Shown here: positions 11,448 to 22,085 of the stretch, piece by piece
Numbering within the stretch: position 1 is the first letter of the stretch
Layout: each line of letters begins with the position of its first letter
Source of the DNA: Pseudomonadota bacterium
GTDB lineage: Bacteria > Pseudomonadota > Gammaproteobacteria > Burkholderiales > Burkholderiaceae_C
Reading direction: 5' to 3'
Length of the DNA stretch: 64,000 nucleotides
Assembly: GCA_021819435.1 (NCBI GenBank)
Contig: JAKARB010000001.1
Coordinates: 434,001 to 498,000, forward strand
The notes under the pieces: generated by a model
Told to the model about the DNA's origin: nothing
The model's input: the letters and a program-made list of their open reading frames with translations, nothing else
Databases searched by the model: none
Translations under genes and position numbers: made by a program

Positions 11448-12362
11448 ATGCTCAAACAACGTGTCATCACCGCGCTGATCCTGGTGGCGATCCTGCTGCC
11501 GACGCTGGTGGCCGATGCCGCATGGCCTTTCGCGCTGCTCACCTTGGTCTTCATCTCGGCGGCGGGTTGGGAATGGTCGCGTCTCAACGAGGCGCCTGGT
11601 TTGCGGGCGGTGTTGCTGGGGGCGGCCGTGGCGGGTGCCTGCGTCTACGTGGCGCAGCGTTTTCACCTGCCTTTGTGGGCGGACGCGGCCACGCCCCTCG
11701 AACCACATGTCCATGAAGCGGGCCATGCGCTGGTGGGCTATCGCACGCCCGCTGGCATCTGGTGGGGTGCCGCCCTGATCTGGGCGTTGGGTGGCGCGCT
11801 GGCGCTGCGCTTTGGCCCGAAACACTGGCTCGCGCTGCCCCAGCTGCTGCGCCGCTTGTTGGGGCTGGTGCTGCTGGTGCTTGCCTGGATGGCCCTGGTC
11901 GAAAGCAAGGCCCAGGGCCTCAACCACATGCTGTCGGTGTTCTGCCTGGTTTGGGCGGCCGACATCGGCGCCTACTTCGGCGGGCGTGCTTTCGGGCGCC
12001 GCAAGCTGGCGCCCTCCATCAGCCCGGGCAAGAGCTGGGAGGGCGTGGTGGCTGGGGCATTGGCCGTGCTGCTGCTGGCGGCGGGGTGGCTGTGGGCCGA
12101 CCAGCACGTCGGGGTGGATTCGCCCAGCCTCTACAGTCGCCTGCTGTGGGGCCTGGGTTGGCCGGGCATGGTGGCCGCGTTGCTGGCCCTCACGGGCCTG
12201 AGCGTGGTGGGCGACTTGTTCGAATCATTGGTCAAACGTCAGGCTGGTGTCAAGGACAGCAGCCAGTTGCTGCCCGGCCATGGCGGCGTGCTTGATCGCG
12301 TCGACGCCTTGCTGCCGGTGCTGCCCGTGTCCATCGCCTTGCTGAGCCTCTGCCATGGTTGA
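11448..12362 (+). CDS. cdsA: Phosphatidate cytidylyltransferase
   Basis: This 304-residue polytopic inner-membrane enzyme makes CDP-diacylglycerol from CTP and phosphatidic acid. About seven or eight hydrophobic segments are visible. The signature near the C terminus, [13 protein letters not shown] followed by [12 protein letters not shown], holds the metal-binding Asp residues. The preceding [20 protein letters not shown] and SPGKSWEG blocks are also typical. A hydrophilic loop of about 40 residues with [10 protein letters not shown] sits after the second membrane segment. It overlaps dxr by 8 bp, which points to translational coupling. Confidence 0.95.
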   Translation: MLKQRVITALILVAILLPTLVADAAWPFALLTLVFISAAGWEWSRLNEAPGLRAVLLGAAVAGACVYVAQRFHLPLWADAATPLEPHVHEAGHALVGYRTPAGIWWGAALIWALGGALALRFGPKHWLALPQLLRRLLGLVLLVLAWMALVESKAQGLNHMLSVFCLVWAADIGAYFGGRAFGRRKLAPSISPGKSWEGVVAGALAVLLLAAGWLWADQHVGVDSPSLYSRLLWGLGWPGMVAALLALTGLSVVGDLFESLVKRQAGVKDSSQLLPGHGGVLDRVDALLPVLPVSIALLSLCHG

Positions 12363-13566
12363 GCCAAAGAACGATTCCCGCCGCTTGCGCGTCAGCGTCC
12401 TGGGGGCGACGGGCTCGATCGGCACCAACACGCTGGACGTCATCGCGCGCCATCCGGAGCGCTTTGAAGTTTTTGCGCTGACTGGCGCGAGCCGCGTGCC
12501 CGAGCTGCTCGCACAGTGCCAGCGCTGGCGTCCGCGCTACGCCGTGATGCCCGATGCGCTCGCAGCCGCGCGCCTGCGCGAGGCCGTGCGCGAATGCGGC
12601 TTGCCCACCGAGGTGCTCGAAGGCGAAGCGGCGCTCGTGGACGTGGCTGAACACCCGGACGTCGACATCGTGATGGGCGCCATCGTGGGGGCGGCCGGAC
12701 TGCCGCCCTGCCTGGCCGCTGCCCGCGCCGGCAAGCGTCTGCTGCTGGCCAACAAGGAGGCGCTGGTCGTCGGTGGTGCCTTGTTCATGCAGGCGGTGCG
12801 CGAAGGTGGCGCGACGCTGGTGCCCATCGACAGCGAGCACTCGGCCATCTTCCAGTGTCTGCCTGAAGATCCGTCCACGTGGCCGAGTCGCATCGACCAC
12901 ATCGTGCTGACCGCTTCGGGGGGGCCATTCCGCCAACGCGATCCGGCAACCTTCGCCGACATCACGCCTGAGCAGGCCTGTGCTCACCCGAACTGGGTCA
13001 TGGGTCGCAAGATCTCGGTCGATTCGGCCACGATGATGAACAAGGCGCTGGAGGTGATCGAGGCCCGTTGGCTCTTCGATCTCACGCCCGACCAGATCCG
13101 CGTGGTCATCCACCCGCAGAGCATCGTGCATTCGATGGTGGTTTGCCGTGACCGGTCGGTGCTGGCGCAACTGGGCACGCCCGACATGCGCGTGCCGATC
13201 GCCTACGGTTTGTCCTGGCCGGAGCGCATCGAGTCTGGTGCGGAGATGTTGGATTTCATGAAGCTCGGCGCGTTGAGTTTCGAGGCACCCGACGCCGCGC
13301 GATACCCGGGCCTGCAACTGGCCTGGAACGCATTGCGCGCTGCGCCTGGCCACACCTGCGTGCTCAACGCGGCCAACGAGGTGGCGGTGGATGCCTTCTT
13401 GCAGCGCCGCATCCGCTTCGATCAGATCCATCAGGTCAACGAAGAGACGCTCGCGCGGTGCAATGTGCCCGTTGGCGCGGCAGAATCGGTGGTTGGGCTG
13501 CTGGCGCTGGACGCCGATGCCCGACGCGTGGCTGCCGGCATCGTCGCCGGTTGCCGGCCTGACTGA
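12355..13566 (+). CDS. dxr: 1-deoxy-D-xylulose 5-phosphate reductoisomerase
   Basis: This 403-residue enzyme catalyses the NADPH-dependent second step of the MEP isoprenoid pathway. The NADPH-binding [13 protein letters not shown] is at about residues 17-29. The central catalytic part has [22 protein letters not shown] and LTASGGPFR, followed by [13 protein letters not shown] and [10 protein letters not shown]. It supplies precursors for UppS two genes upstream. Start 12355 overlaps the cdsA end. Confidence 0.97.
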   Translation: MVEPKNDSRRLRVSVLGATGSIGTNTLDVIARHPERFEVFALTGASRVPELLAQCQRWRPRYAVMPDALAAARLREAVRECGLPTEVLEGEAALVDVAEHPDVDIVMGAIVGAAGLPPCLAAARAGKRLLLANKEALVVGGALFMQAVREGGATLVPIDSEHSAIFQCLPEDPSTWPSRIDHIVLTASGGPFRQRDPATFADITPEQACAHPNWVMGRKISVDSATMMNKALEVIEARWLFDLTPDQIRVVIHPQSIVHSMVVCRDRSVLAQLGTPDMRVPIAYGLSWPERIESGAEMLDFMKLGALSFEAPDAARYPGLQLAWNALRAAPGHTCVLNAANEVAVDAFLQRRIRFDQIHQVNEETLARCNVPVGAAESVVGLLALDADARRVAAGIVAGCRPD

Positions 13567-13607
13567 GTTCATGGCAAGCCGAAGTCGGTGAGCCCCGGAG
13601 AAGCATC

Positions 13608-15014
13608 ATGCTCATGACCGCCCTGGCTTTCCTGGTCACCATCGGTGTGCTCGTCGTCGTCCACGAATGGGGGCATTACCGGGCGGCCGTGGCGTGTGAT
13701 GTCAAGGTGCTGCGCTTTTCGGTGGGTTTCGGGCGCGTGCTGTGGTCGCGCACCCGGGGCGAGACGGAATTCGTCGTCTCGGCGCTGCCGCTGGGCGGCT
13801 ACGTGAAGATGCTCGACGAGCGGGAAGGGCGGGTCGAGCCTGCCGAGCGCCACCGCGCTTTCAACAGGAAGCCGCTGCCGCAGCGCGCTTTCGTGGTCGC
13901 TGCGGGGCCCTTGGCCAACCTCGTGCTTGCGGTGGTGCTGTACGCCTGCGTGAACTGGGCGGGCATCGAGGAAATCCGCCCCTGGATGGCCGAGCCACGT
14001 GCCGCCAGCCTGGCCGCAGACGCGGGCTTGCGTTCGCGTGACGAGATCGTCGCCTTGCAGGTGCAGGGCGGCCGGGGCGACGAGGCTTCGTCCGATGACG
14101 AATGGGTGGCTGTGCGCTCGACGAGCGACCTGCAATGGTGGTTCACGCGAGCGGCGGTGCAAGGCCGAGATGTTCGCCTGCGTGTGGTCACCCGCAATTC
14201 GGAACTGTCATCTCCCTCCGGCGAGCGCGAGCTGACACTGGCTGTTGGCCGCATCCCTGCTGCGGAGGTCGATGGCAACGTGCTTGAAAAGCTGGGTTTC
14301 AGCGGCCCCTATGCCGAGCCGCTGGTGGCGCAACTGGTGCCCAGTGGCCCAGCGGAGCAGGCCGGCCTGAAGGCGGGGGACCGTGTCCTGAGCCTCGATG
14401 GACGACCGGTGCAGGATGCCGGCCAGTTGCGCCAGGCGATCCGCCAGAGCGCCGTCGATGGCCAGGCCAAGCCCTTGACCTTCCGCGTCGAGCGCGCTGG
14501 CCGCGAGCTCGATGTGGTCGTGCAACCCGTCATGAAGGACGTGCAAGGCCAGCGCGTGCCGCGCATCGAAGCAGCGCTCGGTGCTCCGCCTGCCATCGTG
14601 ACTGTTCAATACGGCTTCGTCGATGGCATCACGCGGGCTTTCGGCAAGACCTGGGACATGGCCGCCCTCAGCCTGGAGATGCTGGGCAAGATGGTGATCG
14701 GCGAAGCCTCGATCAAGAACCTCAGCGGCCCCTTGACCATCGCCGACTACGCGGGGCGCTCGGCCGAACTGGGCTGGGTGTATTACGCCGGCTTCCTGGC
14801 CATGGTCAGCGTGAGCCTGGGGGTGCTGAACCTGCTGCCTCTGCCCGTCCTCGATGGCGGGCACCTCATGTATTATCTTTTCGAAGGCGTCACGGGCCGG
14901 CCGGTTTCCGAGCGCTGGCTTGAGCGGCTCCAGCGAGGTGGCATTGCCGTCATGCTCCTGATGATGTCCCTGGCCCTGTACAACGACTTCGCGCGACTGC
15001 TGGGCGCGCACTGA
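13608..15014 (+). CDS. rseP: RIP metalloprotease RseP (site-2 protease)
   Basis: The 468-residue membrane zinc protease has the HExxH motif as HEWGH at residues 19-23 in the first transmembrane helix. It has a periplasmic part with PDZ domains (the clearer one around SGPAEQAGLKAGDRVLSLDG) and the C-terminal NLLPLPVLDGGHL with the third metal ligand, plus three further membrane segments. It cleaves anti-sigma factors within the membrane in the envelope stress response and removes signal peptide remnants. It is placed directly before bamA, as in most proteobacteria. Confidence 0.95.
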   Translation: MLMTALAFLVTIGVLVVVHEWGHYRAAVACDVKVLRFSVGFGRVLWSRTRGETEFVVSALPLGGYVKMLDEREGRVEPAERHRAFNRKPLPQRAFVVAAGPLANLVLAVVLYACVNWAGIEEIRPWMAEPRAASLAADAGLRSRDEIVALQVQGGRGDEASSDDEWVAVRSTSDLQWWFTRAAVQGRDVRLRVVTRNSELSSPSGERELTLAVGRIPAAEVDGNVLEKLGFSGPYAEPLVAQLVPSGPAEQAGLKAGDRVLSLDGRPVQDAGQLRQAIRQSAVDGQAKPLTFRVERAGRELDVVVQPVMKDVQGQRVPRIEAALGAPPAIVTVQYGFVDGITRAFGKTWDMAALSLEMLGKMVIGEASIKNLSGPLTIADYAGRSAELGWVYYAGFLAMVSVSLGVLNLLPLPVLDGGHLMYYLFEGVTGRPVSERWLERLQRGGIAVMLLMMSLALYNDFARLLGAH

Positions 15015-15023
15015 TCTTTACGA

Positions 15024-17327
15024 ATGCCTATCCCTTCCATGAACGCTGTCCGCCTGAAGCCGACCTTGCTCGCCGCCTTGCTGGCGTCCTCCTTGTTCCA
15101 GTCGGCCTGGGCCGTCGAGCCCTTCGTCCTCAAGGACATCCGGGTGGAAGGCCTGCAGCGTGCCGATGCCGGCACGGTGTTCGCCTCGCTGCCTTTCCGC
15201 GTGGGCGACACCTACACCGATGACAAGGGCGCGGCAGGCCTGCGTTCGCTGTTCGCCACCGGCCTGTTCAAGGACGTGCGCATCGAGATCGACGGCAAGG
15301 TCGTTGTGGTGATCGTCGAAGAGCGCCCGGCCATCGCGCGCGTGGAGTTCGTCGGCACCAAGGAGTTCGACAAGGACGCGCTGCTCAAGGCGCTCAAGGA
15401 CGTCGGCATTTCTGAAGGCCAGCCCTTCGACCGCGCCCTGGCCGACCGCGCCGAGCAGGAGCTCAAGCGTCAGTACCTGACCCGCAGCCTCTACGCCGCC
15501 GAGGTGGTCACCACCATCACGCCGACCGAGCGCAACCGCGTCAACGTCACCTTCACCGTGACCGAAGGCGAGATCACCAAGATCAAGGCCATCCGCATCA
15601 CCGGCAACCAGGCCTTCTCCGAGAGCACATTGCTGTCGCAGATGGACCTGACCACCGGCGGCTGGCTGACCTGGTACACCAAGTCCGACCAGTACTCGCG
15701 CGCCAAGTTCAACGCCGACCTCGAGACGCTGAAGTCCTACTACCTCAACCGCGGCTACCTGGAATTCCGCATCGAGTCGGCCCAGGTCGCGATCTCGCCG
15801 GACAAGCAGGACATCGAACTCGTCATCAATGTCAACGAAGGCCCGAAGTACACCGTCACGGCCGTCAAGCTCGATGGCGACTACCTCGGCAAGGAAGGCA
15901 CCTTTCGCAAGCTGGTGACGATCGACGTGGGCGATGCCTACCAGGCCGACCAAGTTGCGGCCACCGTCAAGGCTTTCACCGACCGTTTCGCGCAGTACGG
16001 CTATGCCTTCGCCCGTGTCGACGTGCGCCCCGACCTGAACCGCGAGAAGGGGCAGGCGGTCATCAACCTCGTGGCTCAGCCGCAGCGCCGCGTCTATGTC
16101 CGCCGCGTCAACGTGGCCGGCAACTCGCGCACGCGCGACGAGGTGGTGCGCCGCGAGTTCCGTCAATTCGAATCGGCTTGGTACGACGGCCAGAAGATCA
16201 AGCTCTCGCGCGACCGCGTCGACCGCCTGGGCTACTTCAAGAACGTCAACGTCGAGACCGTCGAGGTGCCCGGCACCGTTGACCAGGTCGACTTGACCGT
16301 GCAGGTCGAGGAAAAGCCGACCGGCAACCTGATGGTGGGTGCCGGCTTCTCGACGGCCGAGAAGCTCACGCTGTCGGCCTCGATCAAGCAGGACAACGTG
16401 TTCGGCTCGGGCAACTACCTGGGCATCGAGCTCAACACCAGCAAGTACAACCGCACCATCGTGCTGAGCACGGTCGACCCGTACTTCACGGACGACGGCA
16501 TCTCGCGTTCTTTCGACCTTTACTTGCGCAACTCCCGCCCGCTCAACAGCCAAGGCGGTGACTACAAAATCGAAACCATCGGCAGTGCCGTGCGTTTCGG
16601 CGTGCCGTTCACCGAGTTCGACACCGTCTTCTTCGGCATCGGCCTTGAGCAGACCGCCATCAAGGGCGACCTGGGGTTGCCAGTGAGCTACCGACTCTTC
16701 CGCGACACCTTCGGTGACCGCGTGACTTCGGTGCCCTTGACGGTCGGCTGGGCCCGCGACGCCCGCGACAGCGTCATCGTGCCCACCACCGGCCGCTATC
16801 AGCGCGTCAACTTCGAAAGCGGCTTGCTCGGCGACACCCGATACCTGCGCACCGACCTCGAAGGCCAGCAATACATCCCCTTGAGCAACCGCTTCACGCT
16901 GGGTCTGCGCGCCGAAGTCGGCTACGGCATCGGCCTGGAAGGCAAGCCTTACCCGGTGTTCAAGAACTTCTTTGGCGGTGGCCTGGGTTCGGTGCGCGGC
17001 TTCGAACAAAGCTCGCTGGGTCCCATCGACATCGAAGGCGCCTACATCGGCGGCAACAAGCGCATCAACCTGAACGCCGAACTCTACGTGCCGTTCCCGG
17101 GCGCGGGCAACGACCGCACCTTGCGCATGTTTGGCTTCATGGACGCCGGCAACGTCTGGGGCGAAGACGACAAGGTCAAGTTCAGCGATCTGCGTGCCTC
17201 GGCTGGCGTTGGCATCAGCTGGATTTCGCCGGTGGGGCCGCTCAAGCTGAGCTATGGCAAGCCCATCCGCTCCTTCAGCCAAGATAAAATCCAGCAACTC
17301 CAGTTCCAGATCGGCACGGCTTTCTGA
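15024..17327 (+). CDS. bamA: Outer membrane protein assembly factor BamA
   Basis: This 767-residue Omp85 protein has a signal peptide (about residues 1-31, ending SAWA), five POTRA domains (about 32-430) and a C-terminal 16-strand barrel. FVLKDIRVEGLQR begins POTRA 1. The barrel carries the GGGLGSVRGFEQ loop motif, which contacts the barrel interior, and ends in phenylalanine, as outer-membrane proteins do. BamA inserts beta-barrel proteins, probably including the TpsB transporter and the cytochrome-porin in this window. Either ATG 15024 or ATG 15039 could start it; both keep the signal peptide. It lies 9 bp after rseP and 2 bp before skp. Confidence 0.97.
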   Translation: MPIPSMNAVRLKPTLLAALLASSLFQSAWAVEPFVLKDIRVEGLQRADAGTVFASLPFRVGDTYTDDKGAAGLRSLFATGLFKDVRIEIDGKVVVVIVEERPAIARVEFVGTKEFDKDALLKALKDVGISEGQPFDRALADRAEQELKRQYLTRSLYAAEVVTTITPTERNRVNVTFTVTEGEITKIKAIRITGNQAFSESTLLSQMDLTTGGWLTWYTKSDQYSRAKFNADLETLKSYYLNRGYLEFRIESAQVAISPDKQDIELVINVNEGPKYTVTAVKLDGDYLGKEGTFRKLVTIDVGDAYQADQVAATVKAFTDRFAQYGYAFARVDVRPDLNREKGQAVINLVAQPQRRVYVRRVNVAGNSRTRDEVVRREFRQFESAWYDGQKIKLSRDRVDRLGYFKNVNVETVEVPGTVDQVDLTVQVEEKPTGNLMVGAGFSTAEKLTLSASIKQDNVFGSGNYLGIELNTSKYNRTIVLSTVDPYFTDDGISRSFDLYLRNSRPLNSQGGDYKIETIGSAVRFGVPFTEFDTVFFGIGLEQTAIKGDLGLPVSYRLFRDTFGDRVTSVPLTVGWARDARDSVIVPTTGRYQRVNFESGLLGDTRYLRTDLEGQQYIPLSNRFTLGLRAEVGYGIGLEGKPYPVFKNFFGGGLGSVRGFEQSSLGPIDIEGAYIGGNKRINLNAELYVPFPGAGNDRTLRMFGFMDAGNVWGEDDKVKFSDLRASAGVGISWISPVGPLKLSYGKPIRSFSQDKIQQLQFQIGTAF

Positions 17328-17329
17328 CC

Positions 17330-17839
17330 ATGACTTCGACCCTCAAGACCCTGGTGGCCATCGTCGTGCTGAGTTGCGCGGCAGCGGTCTCGGCTCAGGA
17401 GCTCAAGATCGGCTTCGTGAACCTTGATCGTGTGCTGCGGGACGCTGCGATGGCCAAAGCTGCCCAGTCCAAGCTCGAAGGCGAATTCACCAAGCGCGAG
17501 AAAGAGTTGCTCGACGGTGAAAGCCGCCTGAAAAGTTCGTCCGAGCGTTTTGACAAAGACACCTCGGCGATGAGCGAATCCGAGCGTGGGCGCCGCCAAC
17601 GTGACTTGATGGCGCAGCAAAATGAGCTTCAGCGCAAGCGCCGAGAGTTCACGGAAGACCTCAATCAGCGCAAGAACGAGGAGCTGGCCAAGGTGCTGGA
17701 GACGGCCAACCGCGTGGTCAAGCAAATCTTCGATCAGGAGAAATACGACCTGATCGTGCAGGAAGCGGTGTTCGCCGGCCCTCGGGTTGACATCACCGAC
17801 AAGGTCATCAAGGCGATGAACGCCGGGTCGGGCAAGTGA
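17330..17839 (+). CDS. skp: OmpH/Skp family periplasmic chaperone
   Basis: The 169-residue product has a signal peptide (cleavage near VSAQE, about residue 22-23), followed by the short strand [15 protein letters not shown]. It then has a long charged coiled coil (about residues 45-130) with [16 protein letters not shown] and a closing [19 protein letters not shown] segment. Skp trimers hold unfolded outer-membrane proteins on their way to BamA. It overlaps lpxD by 4 bp. Confidence 0.93.
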   Translation: MTSTLKTLVAIVVLSCAAAVSAQELKIGFVNLDRVLRDAAMAKAAQSKLEGEFTKREKELLDGESRLKSSSERFDKDTSAMSESERGRRQRDLMAQQNELQRKRREFTEDLNQRKNEELAKVLETANRVVKQIFDQEKYDLIVQEAVFAGPRVDITDKVIKAMNAGSGK

Positions 17840-18933
17840 CCGCCTCGCATGTGCATGCCAAACCAGCCGCTGCCACGCACCTGAGCACCACGCTCGGTGA
17901 GCTGGTCGAGGCGCTGGCATCCGATTCCGCTGGTGCATTCACCGCAGAGATCCAGGGCGACCCTGCCACCGTCATCCGTCGCATCGGGCCGCTGGACACG
18001 CAAGAGCCCGACACGCTTTCCTTCCTCTCCAACCCGAAGTACCGCAGCCAGCTCGCTGAAACGCAGGCTGCGTGCGTGATCATCAGCCCCGCCGTGCTGG
18101 CAGACGCCACGGGCCTTCGTTCGGCCATCGTCACGCCTGACCCCTACAGATTCTTCGCCGCCGTCACGCGCTGGTGGGCTGCTCGTGTGCGCCCGCGTCC
18201 GGCCGCTGGTGTCCACCCGAGCGCCGTGGTGTCGCCCGAGGCCGTGATCGGGCAGGGCGTGCACATCGGCGCGTTGGCCGTTGTCGAAGCCGGGGCGGTC
18301 ATCGGTGATGGCGTCGTCATCGGCTCGCACACCACAGTGGGTGAACGTGCCCGCATCGGCTCGGGCACGCGCCTGGCCCCGCACGTCACCATCGGCTTTG
18401 ATTGCGTGATCGGCGAGCGCTGCATCTTCCACAGCGGCGTGGTCATCGGCGCCGACGGCTTCGGTTTCGCGCCGCACCAGGGCCGCTGGGAAAAGATCGA
18501 GCAGCTCGGCGCCGTGCGCATCGGCAACGATGTTGAACTCGGGGCCAACACCTGCGTTGACCGTGGCGCGCTTGAAGACACCATCATCGAAGATGGCGTC
18601 AAGCTCGACAACCTCGTGCAGATCGCGCACAACGTGCACATCGGCGAACACACAGCCATGGCGGGCTGTGTCGGCGTGGCCGGCAGCGCGCGCATCGGCA
18701 AGCATTGCACCGTCGGGGGCGCAGGCATGATCCTGGGCCACCTGACTTTGGCAGACCATGTGCACGTCTCGTCGGGCACGTTGATCTCGCGCTCCATCCT
18801 CAAGCCCGGGCAGTACAGCGGCGTCTTCCCGTTCGATGAAAACAGCGCCTGGGAAAAGAACGCCGCGACCCTGCGACAGCTGCACGCCTTGCGTGACCGC
18901 ATCCGCGCCCTTGAAAAAGAAGTGAAAAGCTGA
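17836..18933 (+). CDS. lpxD: UDP-3-O-(3-hydroxyacyl)glucosamine N-acyltransferase
   Basis: The 365-residue product is a left-handed beta-helix acyltransferase of lipid A synthesis. An N-terminal uridine-binding domain (about residues 1-110, with [16 protein letters not shown]) is followed by hexapeptide repeats (about 115-320: [29 protein letters not shown]) and a C-terminal helix ([17 protein letters not shown]). The GTG at 17836 overlaps the skp stop by 4 bp, the only start that keeps the N-terminal domain. It shares a 1-bp overlap with fabZ. Confidence 0.96.
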   Translation: MTASHVHAKPAAATHLSTTLGELVEALASDSAGAFTAEIQGDPATVIRRIGPLDTQEPDTLSFLSNPKYRSQLAETQAACVIISPAVLADATGLRSAIVTPDPYRFFAAVTRWWAARVRPRPAAGVHPSAVVSPEAVIGQGVHIGALAVVEAGAVIGDGVVIGSHTTVGERARIGSGTRLAPHVTIGFDCVIGERCIFHSGVVIGADGFGFAPHQGRWEKIEQLGAVRIGNDVELGANTCVDRGALEDTIIEDGVKLDNLVQIAHNVHIGEHTAMAGCVGVAGSARIGKHCTVGGAGMILGHLTLADHVHVSSGTLISRSILKPGQYSGVFPFDENSAWEKNAATLRQLHALRDRIRALEKEVKS

Positions 18934-19370
18934 TGGACATCCACAAGATCCTCGACATGCTCCCCCACCGCTACCCCTTCCTCATGGTGGACCGGGTGCT
19001 GGAGCTGGAAAAGAACGTGCGCATTCGCGCGCTCAAGAACGTCACCATCAACGAGCCGTTCTTCCAGGGGCACTTCCCGGGCCGTCCGGTCATGCCCGGC
19101 GTGATGATGCTCGAAGCCCTCGCGCAAGCTGCGGCCCTGTTGGCCTTCGAGACCATGGGCAATGCCGCTGATGAGAACTCGGTGTATTACTTCGTGGGCA
19201 TCGATGGCGCGCGCTTCAAGCGCCCTGTGGAGCCGGGTGACCAGTTGTTCCTTGATGTCTTCATGGACCGCAACAAAGGCGGTATCTACAAGTTCAAGGC
19301 GCGGGCCATGGTCGGCGAAGAACTCGCTGTCGAGGCCGAACTGATGTGCACCGTGCGCAAGGTGGCCTGA
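18933..19370 (+). CDS. fabZ: 3-hydroxyacyl-ACP dehydratase FabZ
   Basis: This 145-residue hot-dog-fold enzyme dehydrates 3-hydroxyacyl-ACP in fatty acid elongation. [12 protein letters not shown] is near the N terminus. The active site [20 protein letters not shown] contains the catalytic His47 and Glu61. It competes with LpxA for 3-hydroxyacyl-ACP, which fits its place inside the lpx operon. The start overlaps the last base of lpxD, and it ends 4 bp before lpxA. Confidence 0.97.
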   Translation: MDIHKILDMLPHRYPFLMVDRVLELEKNVRIRALKNVTINEPFFQGHFPGRPVMPGVMMLEALAQAAALLAFETMGNAADENSVYYFVGIDGARFKRPVEPGDQLFLDVFMDRNKGGIYKFKARAMVGEELAVEAELMCTVRKVA

Positions 19371-19374
19371 GCCC

Positions 19375-20175
19375 ATGGCGAACATCCACCCCACCGCCAT
19401 CGTCGACCCGAAGGCCGAGCTGGCCGATTCGGTGAGCGTGGGCGCCTTCACGACCATCGGACCCAACGTCCGCATCGGCGAGGGCACCACCATTGGCGCT
19501 CACTGCGTGATCGAAGGTGTGACCACCATCGGCCAAGGCAACCGCATCTACCAATTCGCCTCGCTGGGTGCCGACCCGCAGGACAAGAAGTACCAGGGCG
19601 AGCCCACGCAGTTGATCATTGGTGACCGCAACACCATCCGCGAGTTCACGACCTTCAACACCGGCACGGTGCAAGACAAAGGCGTGACCCGCATCGGCGA
19701 TGACAACTGGATCATGGCCTACGTGCACGTCGCACACGACTGCGTCATCGGTGACCACAATGTGATCGCCAACTCGGTGCAGTTCGCGGGGCACGTGACG
19801 GTGGGCAACTTCACGCTGATTGGCGGCATCAGTGGCATCCACCAGTTCGTGCGCATTGGCGACTTCGCCATGCTGGGTTTCCAGACGCGCCTCTCGCAAG
19901 ACCTGCCACCGTTTGTGGTGGCTGCCGGCAACCCGGCCGAGGCGCAGAACGTGCACCAGGAAGGCCCCCGTCGCCGTGGCTACTCGCCTGAGCGCCTGGC
20001 CGTGCTCAAGAGCATGTACAAGCTGCTCTACCGCAAGGGCCTGACGCTGGCAGCCTCGGTGGACGAGATCCGCGCCTTGAAAGAAAGCCCCGAAGCCGCA
20101 GCCGAGGGCGTGCAAGCTGACCTCGACAAGATGCTGGCTTTCCTCGCCGAGGCCGAGCGCGGCATCGTGCGCTGA
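19375..20175 (+). CDS. lpxA: UDP-N-acetylglucosamine O-acyltransferase
   Basis: The 266-residue product carries out the first step of lipid A synthesis, moving a 3-hydroxyacyl chain from ACP to UDP-GlcNAc. Hexapeptide repeats run from IHPTAIVDPKAEL at the N terminus. The catalytic histidine is the second His in VHVAHDCVIGD (residue 121), and GISGIHQFVRIGDFAMLG follows. The C-terminal helical part contains the expected KSMYKLLYRKGL. Length is standard. Confidence 0.97.
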   Translation: MANIHPTAIVDPKAELADSVSVGAFTTIGPNVRIGEGTTIGAHCVIEGVTTIGQGNRIYQFASLGADPQDKKYQGEPTQLIIGDRNTIREFTTFNTGTVQDKGVTRIGDDNWIMAYVHVAHDCVIGDHNVIANSVQFAGHVTVGNFTLIGGISGIHQFVRIGDFAMLGFQTRLSQDLPPFVVAAGNPAEAQNVHQEGPRRRGYSPERLAVLKSMYKLLYRKGLTLAASVDEIRALKESPEAAAEGVQADLDKMLAFLAEAERGIVR

Positions 20176-20187
20176 AGGGACGGGCAG

Positions 20188-21339
20188 GTGAGTCGGTCCG
20201 ATCCTCGCATCGGCATGGTCGCCGGAGAAACCTCTGGCGACTTGCTGGCTGGGCTGTTGCTGGGTGGCATGAAGGCGCGCTGGCCTGGCCTCAGCTCGCA
20301 AGGCATCGGCGGCCCGAAGATGGCCGCACAAGGCTTCGAGGCCTGGTGGCCGCATGAGAAGCTCGCGGTGCATGGCTTCAACATGGAGGTGCTGCGGCGT
20401 TTCCGCGAGATCTGGACCATCCGCCGCCGCCTGGGCGACCGCCTGCTGGCCGACCGGCCCGACGTGTTCATTGGCGTGGATGCCCCGGACTTCAACCTCG
20501 GCCTGGAAGCCCGCTTGAAAGAGCAGGGCGTCAAGACGGTGCACTTCGTCAGCCCCTCCATCTGGGCCTGGCGAGGCGGGCGCATCAAGAAGATCCACCG
20601 CTCGGTGGACCACATGCTCTGCCTCTTCCCCTTCGAGCCCAAGATCTACCAGGATGCTGGCATCGCAGCGAGCTATGTCGGGCACCCGCTGGCCGACACC
20701 ATCCCGCTGGAGGTGCCGCGTGCGGCGGCGCGCGAGGCTCTGGGCATCGCCGAATCCGTTGCGCTGGTGGCTGTGCTGCCGGGCAGCCGCCGTGGCGAGA
20801 TCCGTCACATCGCGCCCTGCTTCCTGCAGACGGTGGCCCTTCTCGCCAAGCAACGCCCCGACCTGCGCTTCGTGCTGCCCGTGGTGCCGGGCTTGCGCGA
20901 GATGGTCGAGCCCATGGTGCGCGAGCATGCCCCTGATGCGCCGTTGACCTTGCTCGATGGCCGCTCGCACGAAGCCCTGGCCGCTTGCGATGTCACGCTC
21001 ATCGCCAGCGGCACCGCCACGCTGGAAGCCGCGCTGTTCAAGCGCCCCATGGTCATCGCCTACCAGCTCAGCCCCATGAGCTGGCAGATCATGAAGCGCA
21101 TGGGCTACCTGCCTTGGGTGGGTCTGCCCAACATCCTTGAGCGCGATTTCGTCGTGCCCGAGCGCCTGCAAGACGACGCGAACCCCAGGCAACTCGCGAA
21201 GGACGTGCTTGCCTGGCTGGACGACCCCGTGCGCAGTGCCTCCGTGCAGCAGCGCTTCCTCGAACTTCATCACACCCTGCGCCGCAACACGGGCCAGGCC
21301 GCCACCGATGCGATCGCGCAAGTCCTCGAAGCGCGCTGA
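20188..21339 (+). CDS. lpxB: Lipid-A-disaccharide synthase
   Basis: This 383-residue GT19 glycosyltransferase joins UDP-2,3-diacylglucosamine and lipid [16 protein letters not shown] lies near the N terminus, then [36 protein letters not shown] and the C-terminal [20 protein letters not shown] block. It starts at a GTG with GGGACGGG upstream, 12 bp after lpxA. The 3' end overlaps the probable start of rnhB by 32 bp. Confidence 0.96.
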   Translation: MSRSDPRIGMVAGETSGDLLAGLLLGGMKARWPGLSSQGIGGPKMAAQGFEAWWPHEKLAVHGFNMEVLRRFREIWTIRRRLGDRLLADRPDVFIGVDAPDFNLGLEARLKEQGVKTVHFVSPSIWAWRGGRIKKIHRSVDHMLCLFPFEPKIYQDAGIAASYVGHPLADTIPLEVPRAAAREALGIAESVALVAVLPGSRRGEIRHIAPCFLQTVALLAKQRPDLRFVLPVVPGLREMVEPMVREHAPDAPLTLLDGRSHEALAACDVTLIASGTATLEAALFKRPMVIAYQLSPMSWQIMKRMGYLPWVGLPNILERDFVVPERLQDDANPRQLAKDVLAWLDDPVRSASVQQRFLELHHTLRRNTGQAATDAIAQVLEAR

Positions 21340-22006
21340 AGCCATCGCGCCCCTGCATGCCGACCAGCAGCTCGACTTGCTGTGCCCTGTCGCGCCCATC
21401 GGCTTGCTGGCGGGGGTCGACGAGGCGGGGAGAGGCCCCCTGGCCGGACCCGTCGTGGCCGCGGCCGTCATCCTCGACGAGCTGAACCCCATCGCGGGCC
21501 TGGCCGATTCGAAAAAGCTCAGCGCCCGACAGCGTGAACACCTGTTCGACGAAATCCGTGCCAAGGCGCTGTGCTGCAGCATCGCGCTGGCTTCGGTCGA
21601 GGAGATCGATGAACTCAACATCCTGCATGCGACCATGCTGGCCATGCGCCGCGCGGTCGAAGGCCTGCGCTTGAAGCCTTCGCTGGTTCAGGTGGACGGC
21701 AACCGTGTGCCGCCGTTGCAGGTGCCCGCCCAAGCCATCGTCAAGGGCGATGCCAAGGTGCAGGCCATCTCGGCGGCCTCGATCCTGGCCAAGGTGCACC
21801 GCGACCGCCTCTGCGATGAACTCCATCAGGCTCACCCGGAATATGGTTTCGACGGGCACAAGGGCTACCCGACGGCCGACCACCTGGCGGCCTTGCGCTT
21901 GCACGGGGTCACGCCGCATCATCGGCGCAGCTTCGGGCCGGTGAAGGTGGCGCTTGGCCTGCTGCCTGACCCCACGCTGGTGGTGGGCAACGCTCAGCGT
22001 CGCTGA
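21308..22006 (+). CDS. rnhB: Ribonuclease HII
   Basis: The product removes RNA from RNA-DNA hybrids, including single ribonucleotides in [22 protein letters not shown] near residue 36 contains the first catalytic Asp-Glu pair, LADSKKLS follows, and the third Asp is in [19 protein letters not shown]. The C-terminal part has [11 protein letters not shown]. The ATG at 21308 is chosen because it gives 232 residues with only a short lead before the conserved core. It overlaps lpxB in another frame. The upstream open frame to 21137 is inside lpxB and unconserved. Confidence 0.93.
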   Translation: MRSRKSSKRAEAIAPLHADQQLDLLCPVAPIGLLAGVDEAGRGPLAGPVVAAAVILDELNPIAGLADSKKLSARQREHLFDEIRAKALCCSIALASVEEIDELNILHATMLAMRRAVEGLRLKPSLVQVDGNRVPPLQVPAQAIVKGDAKVQAISAASILAKVHRDRLCDELHQAHPEYGFDGHKGYPTADHLAALRLHGVTPHHRRSFGPVKVALGLLPDPTLVVGNAQRR

Positions 22007-22085
22007 GCCCTCGCAGCGCCAGCCACACACGCCCGGGGTTGCGCAAGCATCCCGACACGCACAACCCCATCCGCCCGCTTCCGAC

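Noticed and set aside
15018..17297. A 759-codon open frame antisense to bamA
   Set aside because: It mirrors bamA codon by codon, has no family motifs, and long antisense frames are expected in GC-rich coding DNA.
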